Source: Fontivita pretiosa (GTDB lineage: Bacteria > Planctomycetota > Phycisphaerae > Tepidisphaerales > Tepidisphaeraceae). Taken from it: a DNA stretch of 64,000 bases. The DNA is taken from assembly GCF_050410795.1 (NCBI RefSeq), contig NZ_CP191258.1, forward strand, positions 3,100,001 through 3,164,000, in the 5' to 3' direction. The notes below the pieces were generated by a model that did no database searches, was not told where the DNA came from, and was given only the letters and a program-made list of their open reading frames with translations. The position numbers and the translations under genes were made by a program. The stretch's first letter is position 1. Each line of letters opens with the position of its first letter. Positions 61,628-64,000 of the stretch are shown in pieces.

Positions 61628-63040
61628 CTACTTGGCGACCGGGGTTGCCGGCAAATCTTGCGGTTCGGACGCCTCCGGCTCGTGTGGCCGGATGTCTCTG
61701 AGCGAGCCGAGTTTTCGGATTTCGGGGAAGATCGCGCCGACGGTGCCGACGACCAGTAGCGTGCCCACGCCGCCGCCAACCACGGAAATCACCGGGCCGA
61801 ACCACTGCGCCGTCAGGCCCGACTCCAGTCCGCCGATTTCATTGCTGGAGCCGATGAAGATCTGGTTGACGGCGCTGACGCGCCCCCGCATGGAATCGGG
61901 CGTGAGCATCTGCACGAGGGTATGGCGAACGACCACGCTGACGTTGTCGCACATGCCGGTGGCGACGAGCATCGCGAAGCTGAGCCAGAAGTTTTTGGAC
62001 AGCCCGAAAATAATTGTGGCCACGCCAAAGCCGGTGACGGCCAGCAGCAGGGCGCGTCCGGCGCGTTGGATCGGCGGTCGGTGGGCGATGGTCAGGGCCA
62101 TGGTGAACGCGCCAATCGCCGGGGCGGCGCGGAGCCAGCCGAAGCCGGTGGGGCCGACGTGAAGGATGTCCCGGGCAAAGACGGGGAACAGAAACGTTGC
62201 CCCACCGAACAGGACCGCGAACAGGTCCAGCGTCATGGCGCCGAGCATGAGGCGGGTCTTGCCGACGAATCGCAGGCCGACGAACAGATCCGCCAGACGC
62301 GAGCTGGAGCGTTGTCGCGGCGGGGGCTTGATGTCGGGCAAGGCGTAGATGAAAAAGCAGCAGGCGAACCAGCAGAGCGAGGCCAGCAGGTACGCGCCGG
62401 TGATGCTGCGGGCGACGACGAACCCGCCGATCGCCGGGCCCAGCATCGAAGCGGTTTCGAAGATGCTGGAGTTCCAGGTGACGGCGTTGGAGAAAATGCG
62501 GGGCGGGACGAGCTGGGGCAGCAGGCTGGTGCGTGCCGGTCGGCCGATGGTGGCCGCGGCGTTGCCCAGCCCCAGCAGCAGGTACATGGCGGTGACCCAG
62601 CGTCGTGTCGGCCAGTCGGCGCAGGCATACGACAGGCCTGCCAGCCCCAGCGCCAGCAGTCCGTTGCAGCAGAGCATGCCCAGCACGATCTTGCGTCGGC
62701 TGAAGGCATCGGCCAGCGCGCCGGCCGGTAGCGCCAACAGCAGCATCGGCACTGCCAGCACCCCGCCCAGCACGCCCAGGCTCAGGGCCGAGCCGGTCCT
62801 GGCGTAGATCTGGTACTGCGCCGCGACGGTCTGCATCTGAGCGGCGATAACGGTGATGAAAAATCCGCTGGCCAGAAAGCGGAAGTGCCGGTTCCGCAGC
62901 GCCGCGTAGGGGTCGTGAGCGGCGGCGTCGTGGCCGGCGGGCGTCTGCTGCTCCAGCAGCGTCTCGGTGGGCGTGGCGCTGGCGGGGCGATCGTCGTCCG
63001 GCGGCTCGTAGACAATTTTCGCGTGTTGCGGATCGGACAT
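61628..63040 (-). CDS. MFS transporter, EntS-like
   Basis: The 470-residue protein has twelve predicted helices. The loop-2 motif is GALADAFSRRKIVLG, the MFS signature after helix 2. NAAATIGRPARTSLLPQLVP and the second-half RGRVSAVNQIFIGSSNEIGG are typical of the EntS/MFS_3 group, whose members export siderophores or drugs. The substrate is unknown. The long polar N-terminus (about 50 residues) is not part of the transport core. No siderophore genes are close. Confidence 0.88.
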   Translation of the reverse strand: MSDPQHAKIVYEPPDDDRPASATPTETLLEQQTPAGHDAAAHDPYAALRNRHFRFLASGFFITVIAAQMQTVAAQYQIYARTGSALSLGVLGGVLAVPMLLLALPAGALADAFSRRKIVLGMLCCNGLLALGLAGLSYACADWPTRRWVTAMYLLLGLGNAAATIGRPARTSLLPQLVPPRIFSNAVTWNSSIFETASMLGPAIGGFVVARSITGAYLLASLCWFACCFFIYALPDIKPPPRQRSSSRLADLFVGLRFVGKTRLMLGAMTLDLFAVLFGGATFLFPVFARDILHVGPTGFGWLRAAPAIGAFTMALTIAHRPPIQRAGRALLLAVTGFGVATIIFGLSKNFWLSFAMLVATGMCDNVSVVVRHTLVQMLTPDSMRGRVSAVNQIFIGSSNEIGGLESGLTAQWFGPVISVVGGGVGTLLVVGTVGAIFPEIRKLGSLRDIRPHEPEASEPQDLPATPVAK

Positions 63041-63245
63041 CGGCTAAGATTCAGTCTCAACGCCCGGAGCGCAACACAAACCTCCGCGGTGAAAAGGCCA
63101 CGCGAACCGAGCGCCGCAGGAATCGTAGCGGAGCCGACGGACCGCCGCCAGCCACGATCCGCTCTCACCCGGCTGCCGGAGAAGATAAAGTCAGGCTTGC
63201 GTAAAAAGGTCTGAACGATTCAGTTGCCGGAGAAGCCAAGCGATC

Positions 63246-64000
63246 ATGATCAATCCCCCCATGGACGAGTTGCGACTGAGGCCGATGCCGGAGCTGGCCG
63301 GGGGGCTGCGAGCGCGCAAGGCGGTCATCCTCAGTCGCTGGCGCGACGCGGTGCGCGCGCTGCTCCCGCAGGCCGACGAGATGACCCGCAGGCAGCTTGA
63401 AAACAGCCTGCCGGCCCTGCTCGATCGCATCGCCGACGCGCTGGGATCGGACGATCCGGCCAGGACCGACCGCCTGATCGACTTGTCTCCGGCACATGGG
63501 GAAGCGCGCTTCCACCAGGACTTCAGCCTCAACCAGTTGCTGATGGAGTACGCCGTGCTTCGGCGGGTGGTGATTCAGGAGCTGTCGCGAGCGCTTGGGC
63601 GTGATCTGCATGCCGAGGAGTCGGTGGCGCTGCATCAGGGGATCGACGTGGCGTTGCGTCAGGCGGCGGTAGCGTTCGCGGATTTCCAGCGTGCGGCGAT
63701 CGAGAGGGAAACGGCTGCGATGAGCAAGTTCCTCTCGTTTGTGTCGCACGATCTTCGCGGCGGACTGAACGGAGCGGTGCTGATGATCGAAGTGCTCAAA
63801 CGCGAGCTGTCACGCCAGCAGCAGTTCGCCCAGGCCGTGGAAGATCTGGACGTGGTTCGACGTTCGGTGCTGGACACGGTGCGGACGATGGAGCGGTTCT
63901 TGTACGCCGAACGCCTGCGGCTGGGGCGCATGCCCGTCAGAGTCGCCGAGTTCAACGTCAAGGACGTGCTGGCGGAGCTGCGCAGGATCTTCGAGTATCA
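63246..64000 (+). CDS. Sensor histidine kinase, N-terminal part (3' end outside window)
   Basis: The frame starts at the ATG at 63246 and runs off the right edge. The first 150 residues form a helical sensor similar to RsbRD-type domains (KAVILSRWRDAVRALLPQ, QDFSLNQLLMEYAVLRRVVI). The HisKA segment follows, with the phosphorylated His168 in FLSFVSHDLRGGLNGAVLMI. No membrane helix is seen, so the sensor is probably cytoplasmic. The ATPase domain lies beyond the window. Confidence 0.85.
   Translation, partial: MINPPMDELRLRPMPELAGGLRARKAVILSRWRDAVRALLPQADEMTRRQLENSLPALLDRIADALGSDDPARTDRLIDLSPAHGEARFHQDFSLNQLLMEYAVLRRVVIQELSRALGRDLHAEESVALHQGIDVALRQAAVAFADFQRAAIERETAAMSKFLSFVSHDLRGGLNGAVLMIEVLKRELSRQQQFAQAVEDLDVVRRSVLDTVRTMERFLYAERLRLGRMPVRVAEFNVKDVLAELRRIFEY

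Noticed and set aside
1..64000. tRNA and rRNA genes, CRISPR arrays, prophage or defence systems
   Set aside because: No T-loop/acceptor pattern, no spaced repeats and no Cas, capsid, integrase or restriction motif was found; tRNAs could be missed by eye.

Overview
The window is high-GC DNA that fits a planctomycete, most likely class Phycisphaerae. The evidence is an N-terminal LEQRCLLSA signature of the planctomycetal exported-protein type, a degraded second copy (LECRRLLS), dockerin-like calcium repeats in an exported enzyme, several large membrane or surface proteins with no clear homologues outside the group, and a dispersed 'accacggatgaacacggatgaac' type repeat. The assignment to class is an inference. 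No rRNA, tRNA or CRISPR array was found by eye.

Left part (1-20 kb): the end of a GT39-like membrane glycosyltransferase, a polytopic membrane protein coupled to scpA, then a divergent LPS block made of kdsD (Kdo precursor isomerase) and a 1076-residue LptC/LptA-like protein. Then come a VOC protein, dus, a URO-D-like protein, two small hypotheticals, a noncoding stretch with promoter and terminator that is probably an sRNA gene, a lone nuoI, comEC, a SnoaL/TetR pair with an operator inside its promoter, a second GT39-like enzyme, an FAH-family enzyme and sppA.

Accessory part (20-32 kb): an IS5-family element abuts an IS701-family element. Next is a run of uncharacterised, mostly exported proteins, one of them interrupted by a stop codon, then an IS256-family transposase, a lipoprotein and a large exported dockerin/fibronectin/lipase-like protein broken by a stop codon and a frameshift. 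A second LExRRLLS gene fragment lies beyond a HAD phosphatase. This stretch looks like a decaying, IS-invaded island.

Right part (32-64 kb): protein quality control (hsp20-lon; a receiver protein followed by groES-groEL), a beta-helix protein, a PepSY-like lipoprotein, a ThuA-like protein, obg overlapping a YfhO-like membrane protein, a DUF1802 protein, rtcB, a tandem-ACT protein beside an HPr-kinase-like protein without a recognisable P-loop, the rplM-rpsI operon, glyA, a sensor kinase paired with an ANTAR response regulator, a large uncharacterised membrane-anchored protein, a stand-alone Nfu N-domain protein, an M32 carboxypeptidase, a probable frameshifted gene, a small membrane-protein operon, an MFS transporter and the start of another histidine kinase.

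Most of the window is ordinary chromosomal housekeeping. The parts that deserve attention are the IS junction at 21.12 kb, the operon of unknown exported proteins at 23.2-25.5 kb, the noncoding transcript candidate at 11.1-11.4 kb, the HprK-like protein at 48.6 kb and the kinase/ANTAR pair at 52.4-55.3 kb.
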